NCBI GenBank assembly: GCA_036342255.1
Contig: JAZAUS010000009.1
Location: forward strand, 12,972-76,971
DNA: 64,000 nt
Direction of reading: 5' to 3'
Source of the DNA: RUG11198 sp036342255
Lineage (GTDB): Bacteria; Bacillota_I; Bacilli_A; RF39; UBA660
Position 1 is the first letter of the stretch; each line of letters opens with the position of its first letter. Below, one piece after another: positions 1 through 8,593 of the stretch. Under the pieces are notes generated by a model. It had not been told where the DNA came from. It did not search any database and was given only the letters and a program-made list of their open reading frames with translations. The position numbers were made by a program, and so were the translations under genes.

Positions 1-2
1 CT

Positions 3-290
3 TTTAGAGATAAAAAATCTAACTATATAGATGTATTTGAACTTAGAAACAAACAAGGAACTAAATATATAGATAATTTTAAGATATTCACTCTAGATAT
101 TGTAAAATGTCATAAATTATATTATAACAACCCTAAAACAAACAATAATATTATTAAATGGGGAGCTTTTCTATATAGTAAAATAAAAGAAAAAAACATA
201 ATTAGTATACTATCTAACACTTTAGAATTAAAAGACTTAAATACATTAGAATTTATATTAAAAGATATAAATAAAAAAGAAACTAACTAA
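3..290 (+). CDS. PD-(D/E)XK (Rpn-like) transposase-family protein, 3' part only
   Basis: An open frame runs from the window edge to the TAA at 288-290 (about 95 codons; the start lies outside). The translation, including IDVFELRNKQG, FTLDIVKCHKLYYNN and IIKWGAFLYSKI, resembles the C-terminal half of the Rpn / PD-(D/E)XK nuclease family transposase proteins common in Firmicutes. In those proteins a conserved Leu/Asp strand is followed by a WG-ALI-type helix. The catalytic N-terminal D...E-x-K part is not in the window, so activity cannot be judged. It is one of only five plus-strand genes here and converges on the next gene, sharing a terminator with it. Family call moderate; no inverted repeats could be checked. 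Confidence 0.55.
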   Translation, partial: FRDKKSNYIDVFELRNKQGTKYIDNFKIFTLDIVKCHKLYYNNPKTNNNIIKWGAFLYSKIKEKNIISILSNTLELKDLNTLEFILKDINKKETN

Positions 291-301
291 GTTTCTTTTT
301 T
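273..301. terminator. Bidirectional rho-independent terminator
   Basis: An 11-bp perfect stem, AAAAAAGAAAC (273-283) against GTTTCTTTTTT (291-301), encloses a 7-nt loop holding the stop codons of the two convergent genes. A/T tails on both sides allow it to work in either direction. Confidence 0.85.
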
Positions 302-1795
302 ATTATCTTCTTTTTTATCATCATCTAAATATTCAAACAAAGCAAACTTACCTTCTTTATGAACCAATTTATAATTAGGTGATGCCGTTAATATTTGGTT
401 CAAATCTGTATCTTTATAGATTAAAATATGTGTAATATCATATTTACTAAACACTCTACCATAATTAACTGTTATATTCATACATTCATCAAATATATCA
501 TTCTTCTTATTAAAAGGTTTAGTATATAAATCACTTCTAGAATCTATATATACTTTTAAATTCTTAAATAATAAGTAACTACCAAAATCATACTCATTAT
601 ATAATTTCATCTTTTTAGGTTCCATATTATCATATATGTATTCAACCATCTCCACAGGATATACTTCCTCATTAATATATGATTCTTTACTATTAATATT
701 AAATACTATTCCTGATGTAATAATAACTGTAATAAGTACAATAACAGATCCATATATAGGTAAATCAAAATCCAATACCTTATCTTTAGAATTATTTCTA
801 CCTATATTAGAATATATCTTACATAAATAAAATGTACCTACTATTGCTAAAAAAGCTATATGTCTAACAGACATAAAAGTCATAAGAATAATTCCAAATA
901 TCATAACAAGATCAGATAATCTTACTTTTACCTTTGTAAATATTAATGGAACTAACAATATTAATAGATATCCCCAAACAAAAGCATCCTCTATTAACAC
1001 TAAAGCCTTATGTTCATCAATATACTTCATAGTATCCCCTTGAAGAATTTTAATAAAATACAAATAAGGAGTAAAACCAATAGGTGTTAATAGACCTAAA
1101 AACAAACTAATTATAAATACTATTCCTAATATTTTTATACCATCTTTTTTTTCTATAATTAATCTATCAATAAATATCTTTTTAGATACTTCTATATTAA
1201 ACTTATTTTTTATTTCATACACTAACCATTCAAATAAAAATGGTAGCATTAATATAAAATAAAATGGCCAAACAGCTGCATGTAAATTAGCTATTAATAT
1301 ATTAATTATAAACAAACCTATAGCGTATTTCTTTTTACTACTAGTTAAAAGCCTTTCTATAAATAAAATCTCCAAAACAAACAAAAAATATGTAAATAAT
1401 TGTGCTCTAGCTGCTACATAATTAGCAAGCATAATAACACCAAATATACTAAATAAAAGTGATAAGAAATAACTCTTATTTAATTTTAAATTAATATTAT
1501 AAAATGTAATAGCGATAAGAATAAAACACATAATATTAAATATATACAAACCACCAAATTTAAACCAACTATATATTTTATATATAATTACATCATATAA
1601 CCAATGTGGATATGTATAATCAAGCTTATGCCATGAAAAATGATCTTTCATATCTATACCATTTTTTAATATTAATTTACCAATCTTTACCGTATAAAAA
1701 GTATCATTTTGTAAAGCTCTATGTGTAAAAGCTATACATATCAACACAATTATCATTATACTAACAACTTTTAATGCTTTTTTTTCTTTATTCAT
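287..1795 (-). CDS. Polytopic membrane protein, GT-C glycosyltransferase-like
   Basis: About 500 residues with a short basic N-terminus, roughly ten hydrophobic membrane segments and a C-terminal soluble part of about 110 residues. An early loop motif, NDTFYTVKIGKLILKNG, fits the acidic first-loop signature of GT-C enzymes that use lipid-linked sugars. The C-terminal part contains YNEYDFGSYLLF and YIDSRSDLYTKPF. The protein at 22603-24123 has the same architecture and the same two C-terminal motifs, so the two are paralogs. The reading frame opens at GTG 1804, but ATG 1795 sits 6 nt behind GGGGTG and is the better start. Last gene of a five-gene operon; it follows a nucleotidyltransferase, which suggests surface polysaccharide or glycolipid work. 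Substrate unknown. Confidence 0.7.
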   Translation of the reverse strand: MNKEKKALKVVSIMIIVLICIAFTHRALQNDTFYTVKIGKLILKNGIDMKDHFSWHKLDYTYPHWLYDVIIYKIYSWFKFGGLYIFNIMCFILIAITFYNINLKLNKSYFLSLLFSIFGVIMLANYVAARAQLFTYFLFVLEILFIERLLTSSKKKYAIGLFIINILIANLHAAVWPFYFILMLPFLFEWLVYEIKNKFNIEVSKKIFIDRLIIEKKDGIKILGIVFIISLFLGLLTPIGFTPYLYFIKILQGDTMKYIDEHKALVLIEDAFVWGYLLILLVPLIFTKVKVRLSDLVMIFGIILMTFMSVRHIAFLAIVGTFYLCKIYSNIGRNNSKDKVLDFDLPIYGSVIVLITVIITSGIVFNINSKESYINEEVYPVEMVEYIYDNMEPKKMKLYNEYDFGSYLLFKNLKVYIDSRSDLYTKPFNKKNDIFDECMNITVNYGRVFSKYDITHILIYKDTDLNQILTASPNYKLVHKEGKFALFEYLDDDKKEDNKKET

Positions 1796-1796
1796 C

Positions 1797-2699
1797 CTAT
1801 TCACCCCACAAATTTTCTGGATATACTCCTTTCTCTATTAAACTTTCTATATAATCTCTAACACCATCTAAATCTTCCAAATAAGTCATACCATTAAAAT
1901 GACTTGTAGTTTTTAACACTTTCATATCAGCACTACCATCATCAATAGCCTTTCTAGCTATTGTTGGTAAATAAAATTCTCTCTCATGCTTATCTTTATC
2001 ATCCATAAAGAATTCTTTAAAATATTCTTCAGCTTTCTCAAAAACCTTAGGTGTAAACCCAAATAAATTAACTGATACAGGTGTATTCTTATCAATATCT
2101 ATCATCTCATCATCATCAACATATACAAGCCTATCATCAACATATCCCACATGTTTTCTTTCAACTATTTCATCCAAATAGCCATCCTTAACTTGACATA
2201 CACCTCTTGACACAAATCCATTCTTACTAAGTGTATTAATTAATTTATAAGCTACCATCGCATAATGTTCTTTATCACCATCACTTTTAACATTTTTCAA
2301 AAAATTACCCAAAGTAACAAAAGCATCTCTTCCATAAAAATCATCAGCATTAATAACCATAAAATTACTATCTACACATTTCCTACTAGCAAGCACCGCT
2401 TGCCCAGTACCCCAAGGTTTAATTCTCTCAAAATCAATCTTTACACCATCTGGCAAATCATCTATTTTTTGAAAAGCATATTCTACCTTAACATGGTTTT
2501 CTAATCTTTTACCAACAGTCTCATGAAACATCTCTAAATGTTCTTCTTTAATTACAAATATTACTTTTTCAACACCAGCCTTAATAGCATCATAAATAGA
2601 ATAATCTATAAGAAATTCACCATTAGGACCAACCGATGTAAGCTGCTTGAGCCCTCCAAACCTACTACCCATACCAGCAGCCATAACAACTAGATTCAT
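1797..2699 (-). CDS. Sugar-phosphate nucleotidyltransferase family protein
   Basis: 300 residues. The N-terminus MNLVVMAAGMGSRFGG is the nucleotide-binding G-x-G-x-R loop of the NTP_transferase (GT-A like) family, followed by K(Q) at about residue 18. VINADDFYGRDAF holds the metal-binding Asp pair. The family transfers NMP from NTP onto sugar phosphates to give NDP-sugars in the cytoplasm. The sequence resembles the subgroup annotated simply as nucleotidyltransferase family protein rather than RmlA or GalU, so the sugar is not predictable. The start overlaps the stop of the upstream gene (ATGA type) and the end abuts the membrane glycosyltransferase-like gene, so the two products may act together. 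Confidence 0.8.
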   Translation of the reverse strand: MNLVVMAAGMGSRFGGLKQLTSVGPNGEFLIDYSIYDAIKAGVEKVIFVIKEEHLEMFHETVGKRLENHVKVEYAFQKIDDLPDGVKIDFERIKPWGTGQAVLASRKCVDSNFMVINADDFYGRDAFVTLGNFLKNVKSDGDKEHYAMVAYKLINTLSKNGFVSRGVCQVKDGYLDEIVERKHVGYVDDRLVYVDDDEMIDIDKNTPVSVNLFGFTPKVFEKAEEYFKEFFMDDKDKHEREFYLPTIARKAIDDGSADMKVLKTTSHFNGMTYLEDLDGVRDYIESLIEKGVYPENLWGE

Positions 2700-3400
2700 A
2701 ACATTTTACCTCCCACAATTCTTATCATAAACAAAATAGCCAAAAAAATCAACAATATATACGACCATTTTGATATTATTAACCTTCTTCTATCCTTAGC
2801 TTTCATTTTATTATCATATTTTCCCTTTTCTACCATTTCAATTCCCACTACATTAATATAAGATAAATCCTCATTACTAACAACCGTAAATGAAGTAGGA
2901 TCATCTAAATCTAAATATATTATATCTCTAGGAGCTTTAATAAAATAAATTATCATAACTATATCCCCAATAGAAGCAACTATATTCATAATAGATAAAT
3001 ATACCAACATAAAACTATTTATACTCATACCTATTATTAATGTAATAAAACCTATAATAACTATTGGAAAACATAAAGAAGTTAAAATAACTCTTCTTCC
3101 TATATTCTGTTTACACATAACATAAAAAATACCCTTCTCTAAAAACATACCAAAAGTTAAATTAGTCTTTTTAACTTCTTTAAATATCATAAAACCAACA
3201 GCATGTAACAATTCATGTACTATTAACCATACAAATATAAGTATAATAAATCCTATAACATCAAGCTCCAGCACATAATTATCATGTCTCTCTATAAAAA
3301 ATATAATACCTCCTACTATTACAAATAATATTATTGAAAGAATATTTAACACTTTCAAATCCAATTTATAAGTATAATATTTTAACTCTTTTTTCTTCAT
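2696..3400 (-). CDS. DUF3267-type integral membrane zinc metallopeptidase
   Basis: About 234 residues. Several membrane helices and the motif VHELLHAVGFMIF in a hydrophobic context give an HExxH zinc site, as in the DUF3267 putative zincin peptidase family (Bacillus YhaM-neighbour/YfhX type proteins). A second hydrophobic block follows at about residues 110-150. The frame opens at TTG 3412, but ATG 3400 has GGTGA at proper spacing and is chosen. The stop overlaps the ATG of the nucleotidyltransferase gene by 4 nt, which indicates translational coupling. Substrate unknown; it could be an intramembrane protease or a non-proteolytic family member. Confidence 0.75.
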   Translation of the reverse strand: MKKKELKYYTYKLDLKVLNILSIILFVIVGGIIFFIERHDNYVLELDVIGFIILIFVWLIVHELLHAVGFMIFKEVKKTNLTFGMFLEKGIFYVMCKQNIGRRVILTSLCFPIVIIGFITLIIGMSINSFMLVYLSIMNIVASIGDIVMIIYFIKAPRDIIYLDLDDPTSFTVVSNEDLSYINVVGIEMVEKGKYDNKMKAKDRRRLIISKWSYILLIFLAILFMIRIVGGKML

Positions 3401-3418
3401 AAATATCACCAAAATTAT

Positions 3419-3844
3419 TTATATCTTAATCCTTCCTAATAGTATTAAAGCACATAATAATACAACTAGAATAACCATACATATTAATAATGAATTAATT
3501 CTACAATACTCTCCCTCTCTAAATAAAAATATACACATTAAAAGCCAAATTATATAAAAAAACCATACACCAACAAATAAAATAATAGATAGTACAAAAA
3601 ATTTTGAACCAATAAAAGTAGCAAAAATCAAAATAGGAGCTATAATAAGAGCAAATCCTCCAGATAAACTATCATTTAATATAGGATACAGTATTTCATT
3701 ACAAATATATATAAAATAGACAATCAACACAATACCAATTATCATTGACAAAACAATTGGAACCAATATAAAGGTTTCTTTTTTCTTTTTATCATCATCT
3801 ACAACCTTATCCGTTTCTAATGTTTTATTCTCTTTATCAGACAT
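3419..3844 (-). CDS. Small four-helix membrane protein, unknown
   Basis: 141 residues. A charged, lysine- and aspartate-rich cytoplasmic N-terminus (about 25 residues) is followed by about four membrane segments covering residues 27-137. No family recognised. ATG 3844 is preceded by AGAGGGGTG at good spacing, so the gene is very likely translated. It sits between the repeat protein and the metallopeptidase in the same operon, with short gaps. It could be an accessory subunit of the DUF3267 protease or of the membrane glycosyltransferase-like protein, but nothing in the sequence proves this. Confidence 0.6.
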   Translation of the reverse strand: MSDKENKTLETDKVVDDDKKKKETFILVPIVLSMIIGIVLIVYFIYICNEILYPILNDSLSGGFALIIAPILIFATFIGSKFFVLSIILFVGVWFFYIIWLLMCIFLFREGEYCRINSLLICMVILVVLLCALILLGRIKI

Positions 3845-3860
3845 TTATACACCCCTCTAA

Positions 3861-5438
3861 TTATAAGCTTTTTAAACATTCTTTAAAATATTCATCATTA
3901 ATAATCATACTATTCTTAAAATATCCATCTATATCAAATGATAGACTATTATTATCTCCCCTTAAGTAATAAACAGTACGACATGCATAATTTATAATTT
4001 TCTTTAATACTTGCTTATCAACAAAAGTAGTATCTATATAAGATAAATTATTAAAATTCTTATATATTACTTCTCTCATAAATAAATAGCTATTACTTAA
4101 AACAATAGGATATTTCCCATCTCTTAAAAAAACTTCATTATCAAAAGAGAAACTCTTATTACCCATATATTTAACAATAACTTCTATTAAATTATCCGCA
4201 TCATCTAACAAATCAAAATCTATATATTTAAATATCTTATTATCATGCTTAACTAAATAGTTAAGCATATGTTTGTTTTTAACAAACATAATCTTAACAT
4301 TACCATTCTCATCTAAATAATCATCTATATCAAACTTACTCTTTCTATACTTATTTAAATATATATCTATAACCTTATTAACTTCCTCTTCGTTATCTAT
4401 ATCTAAATATCTAATATTATGCCTATTCCTATCTATTAAATAAGCCATAAACATATAATTTTTAATTAATATATTCCTAAAAGGATATTTTCTATAATCA
4501 AAATCTATATCTTCCTTAACAAGCTTTAAAGCCAATTTATTAATAATCTTCTTAATATCACCACTAACAATATTATGAAAATCAACATATCTAATATTAT
4601 CAACATCTATATTAATAATACTAATCAAAAATTCTACATTACGAGATAAATATATTCCCAAATCTCTATTACTAAATAACTTATTAATATCCACATCTTT
4701 ATCATTAATATAATCTACTATTACATTAACTAATCTTTTCTTATCTTTATCTATTAAACTATCCAATATCTTATTATCTAAATAACTAATATTATCTATA
4801 TCATGACTAATCATATAAATAATAAAATCAATATTATTAACCAATAATTCGGGCAATTTATTATCATCTAACATAAATTTCTTAATATCAAACTTATCAT
4901 TATTTATATCCTTAATAACATCTCTAATTATTTCTCTTTGAGCCTCTATACTATCCTCATTTAAAGTAATATACTTAATATTATAACTATCAAGGCTTAC
5001 TAAATATCTCATAAATACAATATTACTTGACAAATATACTGGCAAATTAGTAGGATACCTAAGTATCTTATCTATATTAATTTTAATCTTCTTCTTTTTT
5101 ATCAATTCCATTGTATATTCAAATAATTTATTCAATCTACTATAAGACAAATTAAACTTATCATAATAACTAATATTATTAATATTTAAATCTATTATTT
5201 TTTTACAAAAATAATATGAATTAAAATAACTTATTTCTTTACCATCATTATAATATCTAACATCTTTATTATCAAAATAATACCCAATATCTAAATTTTT
5301 AGAAGCACTTTTAAAATAAGCATCCAACACTTTTCTTTGAACACTTTCTTTAAGTGAGAAAAATTCTTTACAATGTAATCCCAAATTCTTAGGATCCTTT
5401 TTTATTTTAAAACGAAAATTAAACAAAAAAGCTTTCAT
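3861..5438 (-). CDS. Large repeat protein with DUF4116-like degenerate repeats
   Basis: About 525 residues, very rich in Asn, Asp, Lys and Ile, no signal peptide or membrane segment. From about residue 125 it consists of six to seven degenerate repeats of about 60-70 residues. The recurring core reads (L/I)xxN-x2-F-(I/M)-x-Y-(L/M)-x5-H-x-N-I-x-Y-(L/I)-D, for example IDFIIYMISHDIDNISYLD, followed by a helix and a short FDIDxY-type strand. The spacing and the N-x2-F-(I/M)-x4-(V/I) core recall DUF4116-type helical repeats, so a helical-repeat binding scaffold is likely. GTG 5447 is an alternative start; ATG 5438 is preferred. First gene of the five-gene operon. Function unknown. Confidence 0.6.
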   Translation of the reverse strand: MKAFLFNFRFKIKKDPKNLGLHCKEFFSLKESVQRKVLDAYFKSASKNLDIGYYFDNKDVRYYNDGKEISYFNSYYFCKKIIDLNINNISYYDKFNLSYSRLNKLFEYTMELIKKKKIKINIDKILRYPTNLPVYLSSNIVFMRYLVSLDSYNIKYITLNEDSIEAQREIIRDVIKDINNDKFDIKKFMLDDNKLPELLVNNIDFIIYMISHDIDNISYLDNKILDSLIDKDKKRLVNVIVDYINDKDVDINKLFSNRDLGIYLSRNVEFLISIINIDVDNIRYVDFHNIVSGDIKKIINKLALKLVKEDIDFDYRKYPFRNILIKNYMFMAYLIDRNRHNIRYLDIDNEEEVNKVIDIYLNKYRKSKFDIDDYLDENGNVKIMFVKNKHMLNYLVKHDNKIFKYIDFDLLDDADNLIEVIVKYMGNKSFSFDNEVFLRDGKYPIVLSNSYLFMREVIYKNFNNLSYIDTTFVDKQVLKKIINYACRTVYYLRGDNNSLSFDIDGYFKNSMIINDEYFKECLKSL

Positions 5439-5565
5439 ACATTTCACTCTTTTCTACTTCTCTTTTATATATTTTATCATAATATAATGGTAAAGAAAAG
5501 AATAATTAAAATTTTTATTGACAATTAATTATAGTTATTATATCCTAAAAAAAAGGAGTGAAGTT

Positions 5566-6681
5566 ATGAAAAAAAACAAACAAGGTAGCGGTATTTTAGG
5601 AGGTCTATTACTATTATTAGTAGGTATCGGTCTTCTATGGTGGAATGAAGGAAGAACTGTAAAAGCACAAAGTGGAATTAATGAAGCTAAAAAAAATTAC
5701 ACTCAAATAAAAAATGATAAAATTGATTCTAAATATGACGGAAAATTAATCGCCACCAATGGAGAAATAGATTTATCAGAATCTGAAGATTTAAAAGATG
5801 AAAAATTTGGTATCTCTGTTAAATCTACAAAATTACAAAGATACATTGAAATGTATCAATGGGAAGAAAAATGTGAAACAGATGATGATGATAATAAAAA
5901 ATGCACCTATGAAAAAGTATGGAATGATGCTATTATAGATTCTACTAAATTTGAAGAATCAGGTCATACTAATCCAGGTACAATGCCTTATGATGCAGAA
6001 ATGCACCTAAACGATAAAGCTAAACTAGGAAAATTTAGAATCCCAGTCGATTTAATTGACAAACTATCAACAAATAAAACTAAAACAGAAGAAGAATTAA
6101 ATAAAGAATATAACAAAAGTGTTGAAAACCTAAATATTTCAGGAAAATATTTAACAAACGCCGAAAAAATAGAAGAGCCAGAAATTGGTAATATAAGAAT
6201 TTCTTTTAAATATTCTGATACTAAAAAAATAAGTATTCTAGCAGTTCAAATTGATGATACTTTTAAACAATATACATCAAAAAAAGGTAAAGTAATATAC
6301 AAAATAAAAGAAGGTACTTATACTGGTGAAGAAATATTAATGCAAATGACAAAAGAAAACAAATTCTTTAAATGGTTATGGAGAATAATAGGAACTCTTC
6401 TAGTAATAGCATCTATTGGTTCTCTATTTGACCCAATTCAAAAGTTAGCAAACTTTATACCTATTGTAAGAAATATAGTTTCAATTGGCATAAGCCTAGT
6501 ATCATTTGTTGTAGGCCTAGCTATTTCTTTATTAGTCATAGCAATAGCATGGTTTAGATATCGACCACTATTATCAATTTCACTAATAATAGTAATAATC
6601 GGCCTATTAGTATTCCTAAAAACAAAAAAACCTATTGAAATCAAATCAAAACCTAAAACAAAATCTAAGAAAAAAGAATGA
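5566..6681 (+). CDS. TMEM43 family membrane protein
   Basis: 371 residues. ATG 5566 lies behind AAGGAGTG; the frame extends upstream to 5518 but without a ribosome site. The N-terminal helix (about residues 8-24) is followed by WWNEGRTVKAQSGINEA, the hallmark N-terminal motif of the TMEM43/DUF1625 family. A long extracytoplasmic region follows (residues 35-265, containing WNEGR-linked segments, two CxxxxDDDDNKKC-like cysteines and HTNPGTMPYDAE), then three or four C-terminal helices and a basic tail. Bacterial members exist but their role is unknown; eukaryotic TMEM43 (LUMA) is a nuclear and ER membrane protein. Monocistronic, convergent with the kinase gene. Confidence 0.8.
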   Translation: MKKNKQGSGILGGLLLLLVGIGLLWWNEGRTVKAQSGINEAKKNYTQIKNDKIDSKYDGKLIATNGEIDLSESEDLKDEKFGISVKSTKLQRYIEMYQWEEKCETDDDDNKKCTYEKVWNDAIIDSTKFEESGHTNPGTMPYDAEMHLNDKAKLGKFRIPVDLIDKLSTNKTKTEEELNKEYNKSVENLNISGKYLTNAEKIEEPEIGNIRISFKYSDTKKISILAVQIDDTFKQYTSKKGKVIYKIKEGTYTGEEILMQMTKENKFFKWLWRIIGTLLVIASIGSLFDPIQKLANFIPIVRNIVSIGISLVSFVVGLAISLLVIAIAWFRYRPLLSISLIIVIIGLLVFLKTKKPIEIKSKPKTKSKKKE

Positions 6682-6698
6682 TTTAATCATTCTTTTTT
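6670..6698. terminator. Bidirectional terminator
   Basis: A 12-bp stem AAAAAAGAATGA (6670-6681) / TCATTCTTTTTT (6687-6698) with loop TTTAA contains the stop codon of the TMEM43 gene. It serves both convergent genes. Confidence 0.9.
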
Positions 6699-8515
6699 TT
6701 CTTACCCAAATATTTATTTAATACTCTTTTTAATTCTAATTTATCAATAGGTTTAGCCAAATAATCATCAAGCCCCTCTCCTATATATTGTTCTTTCATA
6801 CCAGATATAGCATTAGCTGTAAGCATAACTACAGGTACTTTAAAATTCTTATCTTCTTTTAGCTTTTTAAATGTCTCTACCCCACTCATCTTAGGCATCA
6901 TATCATCTAATAATATCAAATCATATTCTTTTTCTTTAACCTTATCTAAACATTCAAATCCACTCTCACAAGTATCAGCTTTTATCTCATAAAACTTAAG
7001 CATCCTTGATGCCACTTTAACATTTAACTTATTATCATCTACAACCAATACTTTACTCTTAGAATAATCTATTATTTCCTCTTTTTCTTTTTCCTCATTT
7101 TTATCCCTATTATCAATCATAGATACTATCTTTTGATTTAAATATACTGTAAATTTAGAACCACTACCATATTTAGATTGAACTATTATCTTACCACCCA
7201 TCATCTCTACTAAACTCTTAGTAATTGCCAGTCCCAAACCAGTACCCTCCAAAGTAGTATTCCTATCCTCTTCAAGTCTTTGAAACTTCGTAAATAACTT
7301 ATCCACTTTTTCTGGTTTAATTCCTCTACCAGTATCTTCTACTGATATAACCAAACTAGAAGTTTTATTCTTATTTATACAAGATATAGATAACTCTATT
7401 AAACCCTTATCTGTATACTTAGCAGCATTTGTCAAAAGATTAGTAATAATCTCTTTACACTTACCCATATCTCCATGCATTACTCCTGGTAAGTCTTTAG
7501 AATAAGTAGCCTTTAATTCAATAGGTTTCTCTAAAATACGAGGAGTAACTAACTTTACAATATTATCACACATCTCACGTAAATTATAGTCAACCTCAAC
7601 TATCTCCATCTTACCAGCTTCTATTTTAGATATATCTAAAATACCATTAACTATCTCCATTAAATTCTGCGCAGCCATAACAATATCCTTAGCCTCATCT
7701 TGAGCTTCTGTAATATTCTCATCTTCTAAAATAGCAGTACTAAAACCAACAATAGCATTTAATGGTGTCCTAATCTCATGAGACATACTAGATAAAAACT
7801 CTGTCTTAGCTTGATTAGCTTTCTCAGCATTATTCTTAGCAAGCTCCAACTCATTAATCATCTTAACATCAGGATTCTCTATTGTAAAATACATTATCAA
7901 ACAAACAAACATCTCAATAGGTGTAACCAACAAAAATCCTGGATTCATAGCCTGATAAAAAAACAAAAACTGTCCTAAAGTAAGATAAATATAAAAAGGA
8001 ATATATTTTTTTTCTTTAAACTCACCATGCGCACATGTTATTAAGTTAAATAACCACATAACTTGATAAATACATGTTGCAAAAAAAACTACTAAAGTAC
8101 TTAATCCATCTCCATAAGCACCATATTCACCCACTTTTAAATTAAGTGGAAAAATAAAAATAAAAAAGGCACTAATAAAAAATACAACCATATATATTAT
8201 TTCTTTTCTTTTAAGTTTTTTATCATCATCACTAACAACAGTTGCCATATAACAAGTCATATATGCTATAAAAGAAACTAAAAGACACAAATAAATTCGT
8301 ACAATAAAATTGGATAAAATATTAATATAATTATAAGTAAAATAACTATTAATAAATTCAAAAATTAATGATATCAAATTTATAACTATTAACCTCTTAT
8401 ATATCTTATTTTCTTTATTATCAACCCTTTGTTTTGAAAAATAAACAAAATTCAAGAAAAAACTAAATAACAAACAAGTTGCCGGAATTAATAAACCTAC
8501 TACCATATCAATCAT
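6683..8515 (-). CDS. Membrane hybrid sensor histidine kinase
   Basis: About 610 residues from ATG 8515. Residues 1-210 hold six to seven membrane helices without an obvious extracytoplasmic sensor domain. A coiled linker follows, then HisKA with the phospho-acceptor in FLSSMSHEIRTPLN (His about 246) and HATPase_c with GTGLGLAIT. The C-terminal receiver domain (about 495-605) has VLVVDDN, the phospho-Asp in LILLDDMMPKMSG, and K in YLAKPID. No DNA-binding output or separate regulator is adjacent, so it may phosphorelay to a distant partner. The frame extends to 8569, but that start falls inside the upstream terminator hairpin; ATG 8506 is also possible. The signal sensed is unknown. Confidence 0.85.
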   Translation of the reverse strand: MIDMVVGLLIPATCLLFSFFLNFVYFSKQRVDNKENKIYKRLIVINLISLIFEFINSYFTYNYINILSNFIVRIYLCLLVSFIAYMTCYMATVVSDDDKKLKRKEIIYMVVFFISAFFIFIFPLNLKVGEYGAYGDGLSTLVVFFATCIYQVMWLFNLITCAHGEFKEKKYIPFYIYLTLGQFLFFYQAMNPGFLLVTPIEMFVCLIMYFTIENPDVKMINELELAKNNAEKANQAKTEFLSSMSHEIRTPLNAIVGFSTAILEDENITEAQDEAKDIVMAAQNLMEIVNGILDISKIEAGKMEIVEVDYNLREMCDNIVKLVTPRILEKPIELKATYSKDLPGVMHGDMGKCKEIITNLLTNAAKYTDKGLIELSISCINKNKTSSLVISVEDTGRGIKPEKVDKLFTKFQRLEEDRNTTLEGTGLGLAITKSLVEMMGGKIIVQSKYGSGSKFTVYLNQKIVSMIDNRDKNEEKEKEEIIDYSKSKVLVVDDNKLNVKVASRMLKFYEIKADTCESGFECLDKVKEKEYDLILLDDMMPKMSGVETFKKLKEDKNFKVPVVMLTANAISGMKEQYIGEGLDDYLAKPIDKLELKRVLNKYLGKKKKND

Positions 8516-8559
8516 CCTACCTTTATAATAAAATAACACAAAAAAATAAATAAGTAAAC

Positions 8560-8593
8560 AAAAAAGCAAAACTAAAACTTGTTTTGCTTTTTT
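8560..8593 (-). terminator. Rho-independent terminator of the AMP-ligase gene
   Basis: Stem AAAAAAGCAAAAC (8560-8572) / GTTTTGCTTTTTT (8581-8593), 8-nt loop, T-tract on the minus strand. It begins within the last codon of the ligase gene. Confidence 0.85.

Noticed and set aside
6661..6681. UGA recoding as tryptophan, as in Mycoplasma
   Set aside because: The TMEM43 gene ends in TGA directly inside its terminator and Trp is coded by TGG throughout, so UGA is a stop.
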